A stretch of 64,000 nucleotides of DNA from CAYLUN01 sp964386865 (GTDB taxonomy: Bacteria > Verrucomicrobiota > Kiritimatiellia > RFP12 > UBA1067): positions 150,911 through 214,910 of the forward strand of contig CAYLUN010000001.1 of NCBI GenBank assembly GCA_964386865.1. The letters run 5' to 3'. Numbering within the stretch: the first letter of the stretch is position 1; each line of letters starts with the position of its first letter. Made by a program: the position numbers and the translations under genes. Shown here piece by piece: positions 10,501 to 17,915 of this stretch. Below the pieces are notes generated by a model. That model was given only the letters and a program-made list of their open reading frames with translations. It had not been told where the DNA came from and searched no databases.

Positions 10501-10553
10501 GCGGCAACGAGGACCGCTTTTTGAACTCGCCCCTTATGCACGGAAATACTCAT
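7524..10553 (-). CDS. Beta-propeller sensor histidine kinase (Reg_prop / Y_Y_Y / HisKA_3 / HATPase)
   Basis: A 1,009-residue sensor kinase. The chosen ATG at 10553 gives a signal peptide (VLVAACMLFARLCAGAG); the frame also runs to a TTG at 10583. Residues about 40-650 hold repeated two-component regulator propeller motifs (DGYLWLVTRSQLIRFNG, GRLWVYGSNGVAY, GTVWAACDGGLLRIR, GQVWIGTTAGLF). A Y_Y_Y domain follows (RYRIDGVRKGW, LPPGRYTLRVIA), then one membrane helix (FYLSLALLLAAIVFLVARW). The cytoplasmic part has a HisKA_3 box (RISRDIHDDLGNGLS, phospho-acceptor His near 820) and a HATPase_c domain with N box (REAVGNVLKHA), G1 (DDGVGFD) and G2 (GLGNMSRRM). There is no receiver domain. By family, periplasmic propellers of this type sense ligands, often glycans, and signal to a LuxR-type regulator; no such regulator lies in the window. 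Confidence 0.92.
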   Translation of the reverse strand: MSISVHKGRVQKAVLVAACMLFARLCAGAGNLATDAYALKLWTVEDRLPGSPVVGVAQASDGYLWLVTRSQLIRFNGAEFAEFAVPASVQQKTGVWAGVFCGRAKGVWVYGPAGVARVLGGVWQVWPAAGQAGSVGRVLGMLETPDGVVRAVAERGLLEAVTAPDDATTQFEARLCPVPPDDRATLGAVTGASCDASGSVWMTAWNGLVEYKGGRFDDQSMRLPDFLVEAAGGVHAGRSGRLWVYGSNGVAYRENTIWTPVGFPENAGMATVMHEVSDGSLWIGNPTGMFRWHAGVWQRIAEQDTPGSLSVNKLAEDRDGTVWAACDGGLLRIRRKTVGTLRAEGTATAGTAYALWRTRDRGTWVGYKGRAVRLTGDEGRLLQTVYLDTDVPVSALLQDRAGRVWLGTLGGGLFVEHAGAPTLVTQRDYSLPIIHTVHALLEDQAQGVLVGTPQGLMRVGAGGELEPAELFGLRVTEPVRALYRDDEDSLWVCCERAGVLQFRKEGDRRVIGREAGLVGEPRAVYRDSRGQVWIGTTAGLFAVRPEGAVALGRQSGVFDDAVLQMEEDAQGRLWLGTTRGLQGVFIEDLMRQLAPEGESAHPLRLLHLGPSDGLAGERSMGGVARTGRGGGGPLWFPFENGLAVIDPAKVMFSGHPPPVVIERVSVNGVPVFDSRSQTAAQMSFAPGARNIAFQFAALSPGAPESVRFRYRIDGVRKGWSAVQAERVAVFQWLPPGRYTLRVIAEAGGAWNLDGAAFGFEVRAFFWQTAWFYLSLALLLAAIVFLVARWMLWHRYQLQMAMLRREEALALERARISRDIHDDLGNGLSVVATLSELAHNDVEKGAVHKRLDQIYDVANELARNVDEIVWAVNPANDGWEPFLSYFEQYTEYFLGNSGLRFHFCRPDDLVSRPIASKTRHHLLLAVREAVGNVLKHAAAKQVRIAMRVDGDTLEVCVEDDGVGFDTSRSAGVGHDGLGNMSRRMREAGGTICLESGPNTGTRITFRVPLG

Positions 10554-10628
10554 AGCTGAGACTGTCAAACTCTCCACACTCAACGTCCACGCTCAACTCT
10601 GAAGTTCAATACCCCGCTTTTCCAAACT

Positions 10629-11630
10629 TCAGCGTTCTTCAGTTATCCCATCGAGTTCTTCGTCGTCCGCGAAGCCAGGGAACCGCGCGAAAACGTCGTC
10701 CACCACGCGCCGGTACTCGTCCAGCGAGCGGCAGATCTTGACCGCGCCCCAGACGCGCTCGCCCTGCGCCAGCGACCCGTGCAGATAGCCCCACAGCTCT
10801 TTCATCCGCCCCAGCACCGAGGCCGGCCCGTGCAGCTCGCTCGCGCTCGCCGCCACATAGTCGTCGAGAAAACCCTTCAGCCGCTCGGCATCGCGTGCGC
10901 GCGGCACCGCGTCGCGGATGCGCCCCACCAAGAACGGATCCGCCGCCAGGCCGCGGCCGATCATCCACCGCGAGACGGTCGGGAACCGCGCCTTGAGGCG
11001 CTCGAAATCGCGGCGCGTCCGAAGGTCGCCGTTGTAGACCACCGGATGCCGGCAGCCGGCCAGCGCCTCGCCGAACGCCTCCAGCTGCACCGTCCCTTCG
11101 TACATCTGCTTGGCCGTGCGCGCGTGGATGGCGACCTCCCTCAGCGGATAGGCGTTGAGCACAGCCAAACGCTCGAGCAGCAGGCCGGGCCGGTCCAAGC
11201 CGAGCCGGACCTTCACCGAGAAGCCGTCCGGCATCTCCTCGCAGCCGACCGCCAGCATCCGCTCGAACGCCGCCGCATCCCGCATCAGCCCCGCGCCGCG
11301 CCCCTTCTTCGTCACAAACGGCCACGGGCAGCCCGCGTTCAGGTCGGCGCACGCGTACCCCAAATCTTTGAAGGAGCGCAGGAGCGTGCGCAGCTGCTCC
11401 GGATCCTTGCCGATCACCTGCGGCACCACGGGAATCGCCTGCCCGAAGCCCGGGTCGATATCCCGCAACAGCGTCAGCCGCACCTTCGCGCCGGCGAACG
11501 TCGGGATGAACGGCGCCACCGCGCGGTCCGGCGGCTGGAACCAGTGGGCCAGCAGATTGCGGAACGTCAACACGGTCACGCCCCGCAGCGGCGCCAGGCA
11601 GAGGTCGTCACGTGTATCCCGTTCAGACAT
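10629..11630 (-). CDS. dus: tRNA-dihydrouridine synthase family protein
   Basis: A 333-residue FMN-dependent TIM-barrel enzyme expected to reduce uridine to dihydrouridine in tRNA. The start is the ATG at 11630 with GAAGG five bases upstream. Family hallmarks are the N-terminal LAPLRGVT, the active-site segment DLNAGCPWPFVTKKGRGAGL with the catalytic cysteine, KVRLGLD, the IHARTAKQMYEG motif and the FMN-phosphate site near YNGDLRT and MIGRGLAADPFL. It starts nine bases after the mlaD stop, so it is probably the last gene of the pyrB-mla transcription unit. The position-specific subtype (DusA, B or C) cannot be decided by eye. Confidence 0.92.
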   Translation of the reverse strand: MSERDTRDDLCLAPLRGVTVLTFRNLLAHWFQPPDRAVAPFIPTFAGAKVRLTLLRDIDPGFGQAIPVVPQVIGKDPEQLRTLLRSFKDLGYACADLNAGCPWPFVTKKGRGAGLMRDAAAFERMLAVGCEEMPDGFSVKVRLGLDRPGLLLERLAVLNAYPLREVAIHARTAKQMYEGTVQLEAFGEALAGCRHPVVYNGDLRTRRDFERLKARFPTVSRWMIGRGLAADPFLVGRIRDAVPRARDAERLKGFLDDYVAASASELHGPASVLGRMKELWGYLHGSLAQGERVWGAVKICRSLDEYRRVVDDVFARFPGFADDEELDGITEER

Positions 11631-11639
11631 CAGTGCCTT

Positions 11640-12752
11640 CTACAGCGCGCCCATCAGCAGGCTCGCGAACGCGCTGATCGGTGTGGTGTCGCGGTAGTTG
11701 TCGACCGTCTGCCGCACGTCCTTGATCAGGGCATGCACGTCGCTGTAGAGCTGATCGTCAGCCGACAGCTTGCCGAGCGTGCCCTCGCCCTTGGCAAGCC
11801 TGTCCGTCACCAGTTTGAGGTTCGCCACCGTCGCGTCCAGGTCGTTGTAGATCTTGTTGTCATCCTTGATGAGCTTGCCCAGCGTGCCCTCGCCTTTTTC
11901 GAGGCTAGCCGCCACGTTCTTGATGCTGGTGACGGTGTCCTCCAAGTCCCGGTACATCTTGTCGTCGGCGGACAGCAGCCGGCCCATTGTGCCTTCGCCC
12001 TTCTCCAACCGATCCGAGATCGACTTCAGGTTTGCGATCGAGGCGCTCAGGTTCGTGTAGACGCCGCCGTCATCGTTCACCAGCCGGCCAAGGGAGTTCT
12101 GTCCCGAGTCGATCTTCGTCGTCACGGACTTCAGGTTCGCCACGGTGTTCGACAGGTCGCTGTAGAGCGTGTTGTCCTCGGAGAACAACTTGCCGAGCGT
12201 ACCCTTGCCCTCTTCAACGCGCGCGACAAGCGTCTTGATCGACGCACTCGCCGCATCGAGGTTGTCCACCACCGACTTCACCTTGCCGCCCTCGGTGGCT
12301 TCGCGCAACTTGCCCACGATCTCTCCGAGGTCGCGCATCCAGTTGTTCGGGGACACCCCCGCCAGCTCCGAGCCCCGCGGCACTTCGGCGCCCTTGCCCT
12401 CGTCGATCTGCAGGTAGTTCCCTCCCAGCAGCGAGCCCGCGCACACGGAGATCCGATACCCTTCTCGGAAGATCACGTCGCGCTGCACAAGCAGCGTCAC
12501 GCTTACGCCCCCGTTCTTCAGCTTCATGTCGTTAACCGAGCCCACGGCCATGCCCCGCAGCATCACCGAGTCGCGCACCTTGAGCCCGCCAACGTCGTCG
12601 AACCGCACAGCGACAGGCACTTTGCTCTTGCCGTTGAGGACCTCAATCCCGGAAATAATGATCGTGAAATAGACCAAGAGCCCCAAAACCGCCGACATGA
12701 AGACGCCGACGACGACTTCGGAAAAGACTTCCTTGTTGTTCTTCAGACTCAT
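11640..12752 (-). CDS. mlaD: MlaD/MCE-family lipid-transport protein with five 35-residue tandem repeats
   Basis: The 370-residue periplasmic substrate-binding (MCE) component of an Mla-type lipid ABC transporter. The ATG at 12752 has GGAGG six bases upstream; the frame is open five codons further upstream. An N-terminal membrane anchor (VVVGVFMSAVLGLLVYFTII) is followed by the MCE domain (VRFDDVGGLKVRDSVMLRGM, later GSLLGGNYLQI). Instead of a plain helical tail, about residues 190-365 consist of five tandem units of 35 residues, consensus GEGTLGKLxxDDxxxYxDL then xxTVANLKxVTDRLxK. Thirty-five residues equals five heptads, so a long regular coiled coil or needle is likely. By family, MCE proteins form hexameric tunnels for phospholipids. 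It lies directly behind mlaF and before dus. Confidence 0.92.
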   Translation of the reverse strand: MSLKNNKEVFSEVVVGVFMSAVLGLLVYFTIIISGIEVLNGKSKVPVAVRFDDVGGLKVRDSVMLRGMAVGSVNDMKLKNGGVSVTLLVQRDVIFREGYRISVCAGSLLGGNYLQIDEGKGAEVPRGSELAGVSPNNWMRDLGEIVGKLREATEGGKVKSVVDNLDAASASIKTLVARVEEGKGTLGKLFSEDNTLYSDLSNTVANLKSVTTKIDSGQNSLGRLVNDDGGVYTNLSASIANLKSISDRLEKGEGTMGRLLSADDKMYRDLEDTVTSIKNVAASLEKGEGTLGKLIKDDNKIYNDLDATVANLKLVTDRLAKGEGTLGKLSADDQLYSDVHALIKDVRQTVDNYRDTTPISAFASLLMGAL

Positions 12753-12763
12753 ACTCGCCCTCC

Positions 12764-13516
12764 TCACATTCCCTCAAGCCCGCTTCGTGAAATAAACTGC
12801 GCGTCCAAAAACGCACGCACGTCAGGTTGCTCCGTCGCCACGAACGCCTTCGGCGCGCTGACCTCGACGAAGCGTCCGCCCGTCAGCATCGCAATCCGGT
12901 CCGCAATGAGCAGCGCGCCCTGCAGGTCGTGCGTCACCACGATGCTGGTGATGCCCAACTCCTCGTTCAACCGTCGAATCAACCGGTCGATCGTCCGCGA
13001 CGTAACCGGGTCGAGGCCGGACGTCGGCTCGTCATAGAGCACGATCTCCGGGCGCCTGACGATGGCTCGAGCCAGCCCGGCGCGCTTCTGCATGCCGCCC
13101 GAGATCTCGTTCGGGAATTTGTGCCCGTCGCTCTCCAGCCCGACCATACGGAGCGCCTCAGCCACGCGCGTGCCAATCTCGTCTTCGGGCATGCGCGTCT
13201 TCTCGCGCAGCGGCAGCGCGATATTGTCCGCAACCGTCAGCCAGCCGAGCAGGGCGCCGCCTTGAAACAGATAGCCGAAGCGCTCGCGCACGCGATCCAA
13301 CTCGGAGCCGTTGACGGAGTTGATCTCCGTTCCGTCAATCCAGACCGAGCCGCGCGTCGGCGCCAACAAGCGAATCATGTGCTTGAGCGTCACGCTCTTG
13401 CCTGTACCGGACGGGCCGACAATGACGAAGATCTCGCCCTTCTTGATCTCGATCGACAGATCGTCCAAGACGTTGCGGCCGCCCAACTGTTTCGTCACAT
13501 GTTCAAATCTGATCAT
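12764..13516 (-). CDS. mlaF: Mla-type ABC transporter ATPase
   Basis: The 250-residue ATP-binding subunit. It has Walker A GPSGTGKS, a Q-loop region (FGYLFQGGALLGWLTV), the signature EISGGMQKRAGLARAI, Walker B IVLYDEPTSGLDP and the switch histidine in VVTHDL. The GGMQKR form of the signature is characteristic of the MlaF/Ttg2A group. It overlaps the mlaE stop by four bases (ATGA at 13513-13516), so translation is probably coupled, and it is followed by mlaD 11 bases later. It would energise phospholipid movement between the two membranes together with MlaE and MlaD. Confidence 0.96.
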   Translation of the reverse strand: MIRFEHVTKQLGGRNVLDDLSIEIKKGEIFVIVGPSGTGKSVTLKHMIRLLAPTRGSVWIDGTEINSVNGSELDRVRERFGYLFQGGALLGWLTVADNIALPLREKTRMPEDEIGTRVAEALRMVGLESDGHKFPNEISGGMQKRAGLARAIVRRPEIVLYDEPTSGLDPVTSRTIDRLIRRLNEELGITSIVVTHDLQGALLIADRIAMLTGGRFVEVSAPKAFVATEQPDVRAFLDAQFISRSGLEGM

Positions 13517-14331
13517 AGATCGTAGAACAACCGAGTGATGATGTAACCCAGAATCAGGATCAGCAGGATCGACGTGATGACTGAGCGCCGCGTAGCCTGC
13601 CCCACGCCGACCGCCCCCTGCGTCGTGGTGAACCCCTCAAAGCACGAGACGCCTGTGATGACGATGCCGAAGACCATGGCCTTCAGAAGGCCGACGTAGA
13701 GGTCATAGGAGTCCGCGATCGACAAGGCGTTCGCGATGTACTGCTCCCACGGCACGCTCAGCTGCGTGCTGCCCACGATCCCGCCGCCGATCACCCCCAG
13801 CACGCTGGTGTAGAACGAGAGTATGGGCGTCATGATCGTCATCGCGAACATCCGCGGGGCCATCAGAAAGCGGACCGGGCTGATGGACATGATCTCCAGC
13901 GCGGCGATCTCGTCGTTCACCGTCATGGTGCCTAGCTGCGCCGCCATGGAGGAGCCCACGCACGCCGCCAGAATGATGCCGGTCATGAACGGGCCCATCT
14001 CGCGCAACAGAGAGACCATAACGGCCGAGCCGATGTAGACCTCCTGATTGTAGCGCCGGAGTTCCAGTCCGGTCTGAAGTCCCAGAATCATGCCGGTGAA
14101 CATTCCGACGATCGTGATGAGCGCCAGACTTTTGATGCCGGCCACAAACATCTGCCGAACCAGCTCCGCGCGCGAGCGGCGCGAGCCGAGAAGCAGCGGC
14201 GACAGGCACAGCGCCTGCGCCGACAGCGAACCGGCCCGGCCGATGTCGCCGAGCCCCTGTATGACCGCCCGCCTCAGGCTCACGAAAACGTTGGCGGCCG
14301 CATCGGTATAGATCGGTTCACGCGTGATCAT
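13513..14331 (-). CDS. mlaE: Mla-type ABC transporter permease
   Basis: A 272-residue permease of the MlaE family with five or six hydrophobic segments. Recognisable motifs are FTGMILGLQTGLELRRYNQE, the conserved REMGPFMTGIILAACVGSSM segment, TVNDEIAALEIMSI and the C-terminal SCFEGFTTTQGAVGVGQATR. The ATG at 14331 forms an ATGA overlap with the stop of the WPLY-repeat gene, and its own stop overlaps mlaF the same way. The frame stays open far upstream in an overlapping register, but that extension lies antiparallel to real codons of the upstream gene and has no family similarity. Confidence 0.95.
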   Translation of the reverse strand: MITREPIYTDAAANVFVSLRRAVIQGLGDIGRAGSLSAQALCLSPLLLGSRRSRAELVRQMFVAGIKSLALITIVGMFTGMILGLQTGLELRRYNQEVYIGSAVMVSLLREMGPFMTGIILAACVGSSMAAQLGTMTVNDEIAALEIMSISPVRFLMAPRMFAMTIMTPILSFYTSVLGVIGGGIVGSTQLSVPWEQYIANALSIADSYDLYVGLLKAMVFGIVITGVSCFEGFTTTQGAVGVGQATRRSVITSILLILILGYIITRLFYDL

Positions 14332-15614
14332 GGCGTGTCGCCCCCCTTCGGCCTCTGCTCGACGGCCTGCCGGTACTGAAAGAGCCCCCACAGCGCATCG
14401 TGCATCACCTCGTTCTCCCGCTGGCTCCGCTCGTAGAGCGTCCAGAACGGCGCCCAGTTGCGCTCGATGCCGCCGCTCGAGCGGATCAGGCTGAACTCGA
14501 GCGCACGCAGGCGCGAACCGTGCTCGTCGGACTCGCGGGAGAACAGGGGCCACACGCGCGTATAGCGCGCCTCCGCGCGCGCCGCGCCGTTCGTGTCGAC
14601 CTGGCAAACCGTCTCGTCGACATAGAACGGGAAGAAACGGGTACACTCCGTCAGCTTCCCCTTGCGGCGAAGCGTCAAATCCTCGATGAGCGGCCACACC
14701 GCATACCTGCGACGTTCGTCTGGGCTGTCCATCTCGCCGTAGAGCGGCCACAGCGAGCGCTTCTTGGAGTCCTGCGTGGTGACCGTCTCGTAGAGCGGCC
14801 AAGGCAGGCGCCAGCGCTCCGCCGCGTCCGTCTTCGCGTGCGAGAAGAACGGCGGCAGCACCATCCACTGCTGCTCTTTCGCGCGGTCCACCTGCGCCGC
14901 AATCGGGAAGAGCATCCACGATGTGCCGGGGTTGCGCGACTCCCCGTAAACCGCAGACGTCCAGAACGGCCAGAAGGCATACAGGCTGGAAACGTCCTTG
15001 CGCCACGTGCGCCCGTAGACCGGAAAAATGCCGGTTCGCCTGACCCCCGGCTCCGCCTCCATGCGGGAGAACACGGGCCAGAGATAGTACTCGCGCTCGG
15101 CGCGGTTGACCTCGTAGTTCAGGTACAGGGGAAACAGCCCGAAATCGATGTCGTCCATCAGCAGCACATGCGGCAGGTGCCCGTAGAGCGGGAACAGCGC
15201 CCAGTAGTCCTCGCCATGACGCGAGCGCCCCTGAAAGTAGAGCGGGAAGAGCGCCAGCTTCCAGGCCGAGTCCTCGCGGCTCACGTCGCTGTCCGAGCCG
15301 TACGCGAGCGCCAGCCGCCACCACGCCTCCTCGCGGTCGCGGTGGAACGTCCCCAGGGGCCAGGCAACGTCCGTCACACGCGTGTCGACCGTCGGATCCG
15401 ACACGCGCGAAACGAAGGGCCTAAGCGCCCAGAAGGTGCCGCCGTCGCGGGTCGTGCGGCACTCAAACAGCGGGCCAAGCCGGAACCGGCTCACGACCCG
15501 GTCGGGCGTGAGGTTCGTTCCTTCTGCGGCGAGCAGCAGAGGCGAGAGGCACGCCAGCGCGAGCACCAGAAGCCGCGCGGGCGGCACCTCAATAGTTGTG
15601 GCGGAAATACTCAT
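14328..15614 (-). CDS. Secreted WPLY/FPLY-repeat protein translationally coupled to mlaE
   Basis: A 428-residue exported protein of unknown function. The N-terminus contains a hydrophobic export segment (LLVLALACLSPLLLAAEG). The rest consists of degenerate units centred on W/F-P-L-Y/F: LALFPLYFQG, WALFPLYGHL, FGLFPLYLNY, YLWPVFSR, GIFPVYGR, AFWPFWTS, RLPWPLYETV, SLWPLYGEMD, YAVWPLIED, RVWPLFSRES. The spacing of aromatic beta strands is suggestive of a beta-barrel or beta-sheet envelope protein; that is inference. It begins inside the 3' end of pyrB (26-bp overlap at the ATG used here; a GTG nine codons later would remove most of the overlap) and ends in an ATGA overlap with mlaE. The coupling suggests a role linked to the Mla transporter, perhaps as an outer-membrane partner. 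Confidence 0.8.
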   Translation of the reverse strand: MSISATTIEVPPARLLVLALACLSPLLLAAEGTNLTPDRVVSRFRLGPLFECRTTRDGGTFWALRPFVSRVSDPTVDTRVTDVAWPLGTFHRDREEAWWRLALAYGSDSDVSREDSAWKLALFPLYFQGRSRHGEDYWALFPLYGHLPHVLLMDDIDFGLFPLYLNYEVNRAEREYYLWPVFSRMEAEPGVRRTGIFPVYGRTWRKDVSSLYAFWPFWTSAVYGESRNPGTSWMLFPIAAQVDRAKEQQWMVLPPFFSHAKTDAAERWRLPWPLYETVTTQDSKKRSLWPLYGEMDSPDERRRYAVWPLIEDLTLRRKGKLTECTRFFPFYVDETVCQVDTNGAARAEARYTRVWPLFSRESDEHGSRLRALEFSLIRSSGGIERNWAPFWTLYERSQRENEVMHDALWGLFQYRQAVEQRPKGGDTP

Positions 15615-16671
15615 GAATCAGCTTTTCGCAGCCGAACGTCATCGCGATCAGCGCGGTGCGGATCCACATGCCGTTGCGCATCTGGCGCCAGTACATGGCG
15701 CGCGGGTCACCGTCAACGGCCGTCGCAATCTCGTCGCGACGCGGCAGCGGGTGCATAATGATCGAGCGCGGGGGCAGGAGCTTCAGCTCCTCCACGCCGA
15801 ACTTGAAACGGCTCGTGTCGATGCGGGCGCTCTCGCCCTTGTTGGCGTCCCACTCGTCCTGGATGCGCGTCATGTACACCGCGTCCGCGCCGGGTATCGC
15901 CGCGTGAAAATCGTCCGTCAACTCGAAGTCCACGTTCTTGGCCTTGAGCACGGCCAGCACATCCTGCCCGACCTGCAGCGGATCGGGCGCCACGAAGACC
16001 TGCCGGATGTTCGGATAATTGGTGAGCAGGTAAGAGAGCGAGCGCACGGTGCGCCCGCGCAGGAGGTCGCCGCAGAACAGCACCGTCCGGTCGCGCAGCC
16101 CACCGCCGCGCTCGAAACTGCGCAGCAGCGTGTAGATGTCGAGCAGCGCCTGGGTCGGGTGCTGGTCCTGCCCCGATCCGGCGTTGATGATCGGAATGGG
16201 CCGCTCGGAGTTCGTCAGCGCCCAGGCCATGTGCTCGGCCAACCCCTTCTCTGGCGTGCGCATGATGATGAGGTCGAAATACGAACTGAACGTGCGCACG
16301 GAGTCCTCGCGGGACTCGCCCTTGAACTCCGACGAAATCGAGGTGTCGCGCACCTCGCCGGTCGAGACCCCCAAAATCTGGCAGGCCGAGACGAACGACA
16401 GGAACGTGCGCGAGCTGGGCTGGGAGAAATAGAGCATGGCGCGCTTGTGCGCCACCAGTGACTTGAGGAACTCCGTGCCGCTGCGGGTCTTGGCGATCGC
16501 GCGGATTTCGTTGGCCACGAGCGCGAGCTGCCGCACCAGGTCGAGGTCGAACTGCTGGGCGAACAGGGTGTGATACGGCGTGCCGTCCTCCTGCATCAGG
16601 TACGGCCGCTTCTCCTCGAGCGAGAGGTTCTGATACGTATCCCACGGGATGTCCACGATCCGCTTTGCCAT
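15589..16671 (-). CDS. pyrB: Aspartate carbamoyltransferase catalytic chain
   Basis: A 360-residue enzyme joining carbamoyl phosphate to aspartate in pyrimidine synthesis. The start at 16671 has a strong AAGGAGGA site. ATCase features are GSGQDQHPTQALLD, the aspartate-loop HPLPRRDEIATAVD, and an ending like other PyrB chains (WRQMRNGMWIRTALIAM). The carbamoyl-phosphate motif reads QPSSRTFLSF rather than the usual STRTR form, with Phe replacing the second Arg position. The protein is longer than the about 310-residue E. coli chain, with extra N-terminal residues. argF lies 74 bases upstream, so two carbamoyl-phosphate users are adjacent. Its 3' end overlaps the WPLY-repeat gene. Confidence 0.93.
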   Translation of the reverse strand: MAKRIVDIPWDTYQNLSLEEKRPYLMQEDGTPYHTLFAQQFDLDLVRQLALVANEIRAIAKTRSGTEFLKSLVAHKRAMLYFSQPSSRTFLSFVSACQILGVSTGEVRDTSISSEFKGESREDSVRTFSSYFDLIIMRTPEKGLAEHMAWALTNSERPIPIINAGSGQDQHPTQALLDIYTLLRSFERGGGLRDRTVLFCGDLLRGRTVRSLSYLLTNYPNIRQVFVAPDPLQVGQDVLAVLKAKNVDFELTDDFHAAIPGADAVYMTRIQDEWDANKGESARIDTSRFKFGVEELKLLPPRSIIMHPLPRRDEIATAVDGDPRAMYWRQMRNGMWIRTALIAMTFGCEKLIHEYFRHNY

Positions 16672-16745
16672 ACTTCCTCCTTTTCTGCTGCGGCCCGGTC
16701 TGCTCAGGCCATGTCGTCTCTGCGGGAAAAAATCTGCCTTGCGTG

Positions 16746-17750
16746 CTACAGCGCCGACATCTCCGTCAGCGCCGAGACATACAGCGCCTTGATGGTGTGC
16801 ATGCGGTTCTCGGCCTCGTCGAACACCTTGGAGAACGGCGACTCGAACACCTCGTCCGTCACCTCCAGCGCGCCGGACTCGGCTGTCATCGTTGTCTCGG
16901 CGTCGTGAAACGCCGGCAGGCAGTGCAGGAAAATCAGCTCGCCGCCCACGTTGCCCGTCGCCTTCACGAGGTCCATGTTCACCTGGTAGGGGCGCAGCAG
17001 GCGCAGGCGCGTCTCCTTCTGCGACTCTTCCCCCATCGACACCCAGACGTCGGTGTAGAGCACGTTCGCGCCAACCACGCCGGCCTTGGGGTCCTTGCAG
17101 ATCTCCACGGCAACGCCGTTGCGAGCGCCGATCTCGCGGGCCTCGCGCACCAACGCGGGGTCGGGGGACAGCTCGTCCGGCGTGCAGTTCACGTAGTGCA
17201 CGCCGGCCTTGGCGCAGCCCACCATCAGCGAGTTCGCGACGTTGTTCCGGCCATCGCCGACGTACGCCACCTTCAAGCCCCGCAGCCGCCCGAACGTCTC
17301 CTGCACGGTCATCAGGTCCGCCAGGATCTGCGTCGGGTGGTAGTGATCCGTCAGCCCGTTCCAAACCGGCACGCCGGAGTAGGCGGCCAGCGTCTCGATG
17401 GTCTCTTGGGCGAACCCCCGGAAGAGGATGCCGTCGAACATGCGGCCCAGCACGCGGGCGGTGTCTTTGACGGACTCCTTGGCTCCGAGGTGGATGTCAT
17501 TCTTGGTAAGATATTCCGCCGCACCGCCCTCGTCGCGGATCGCCACCGAGGCCGCGTTGCGCGTGCGCGTCGAACTCTTCTCGAAAATCAGGGCGACCTG
17601 GCGGCGCTCCAGAAGATTGCCGCGAACGCCCGCGCGGCGGCGCGCCTTCAGCGCCACGGACAGCTGGATGAGGCTCAGCATCTCCTCGTCAGACAAGTCT
17701 GCCAGCCGCAGAAGGGATCGGCCGTAGAGTTCGGGTTTCCATGTGAACAT
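16746..17750 (-). CDS. argF: Ornithine carbamoyltransferase
   Basis: A 334-residue OTCase forming citrulline from ornithine and carbamoyl phosphate (arginine biosynthesis, or catabolism if ArcB-like). It shows the carbamoyl-phosphate motif FEKSSTRTR, DHYHPTQILADL, the ornithine-side VLYTDVWVSMGEE and the HCLPAFHD loop with the catalytic cysteine. The length equals the usual 330-340 residues. No arginine deiminase or carbamate kinase lies near, so the anabolic name is preferred. It is the first gene of the argF-pyrB pair on the minus strand. Confidence 0.95.
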   Translation of the reverse strand: MFTWKPELYGRSLLRLADLSDEEMLSLIQLSVALKARRRAGVRGNLLERRQVALIFEKSSTRTRNAASVAIRDEGGAAEYLTKNDIHLGAKESVKDTARVLGRMFDGILFRGFAQETIETLAAYSGVPVWNGLTDHYHPTQILADLMTVQETFGRLRGLKVAYVGDGRNNVANSLMVGCAKAGVHYVNCTPDELSPDPALVREAREIGARNGVAVEICKDPKAGVVGANVLYTDVWVSMGEESQKETRLRLLRPYQVNMDLVKATGNVGGELIFLHCLPAFHDAETTMTAESGALEVTDEVFESPFSKVFDEAENRMHTIKALYVSALTEMSAL

Positions 17751-17864
17751 GCGGGTTCTCCAATTGGGTAGTGATTATAGGCCACCGGGCCGGGCCGCAC
17801 AACTAGATAGTAGGCGCACGCGGGCAGGTCGGCCACGGCGCCGCCGGCACCCCCCTGAAATGCA

Positions 17865-17894
17865 GCAGGATGCAGGGCGAGCCCTGCATCCTGC
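17865..17894 (-). terminator. 30-bp perfect hairpin downstream of the sugar isomerase-like gene
   Basis: GCAGGATGCAGGGC and its exact complement flank a two-base centre, giving a 14-bp stem. It lies 21 bases after the stop of the TIM-barrel gene. No T-run follows on the minus strand, so this is a structural hairpin that may stop or stabilise transcripts rather than a textbook intrinsic terminator. Confidence 0.5.
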
Positions 17895-17915
17895 CTGAAC
17901 AGCGCCGCGCCAGCC

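Noticed and set aside
8013..10559. Long plus-strand open frame (about 848 codons) opposite the sensor kinase
   Set aside because: Antisense shadow; low-complexity Arg/His/Ala composition and no recognisable domain, while the minus strand encodes a complete kinase.
14332..15324. N-terminal extension of mlaE
   Set aside because: The open frame continues upstream, but the family match, the ATGA overlap and the neighbouring gene place the start at 14331.
16672..17364. N-terminal extension of pyrB
   Set aside because: It overlaps argF in another frame; a strong Shine-Dalgarno and family length fix the start at 16671.
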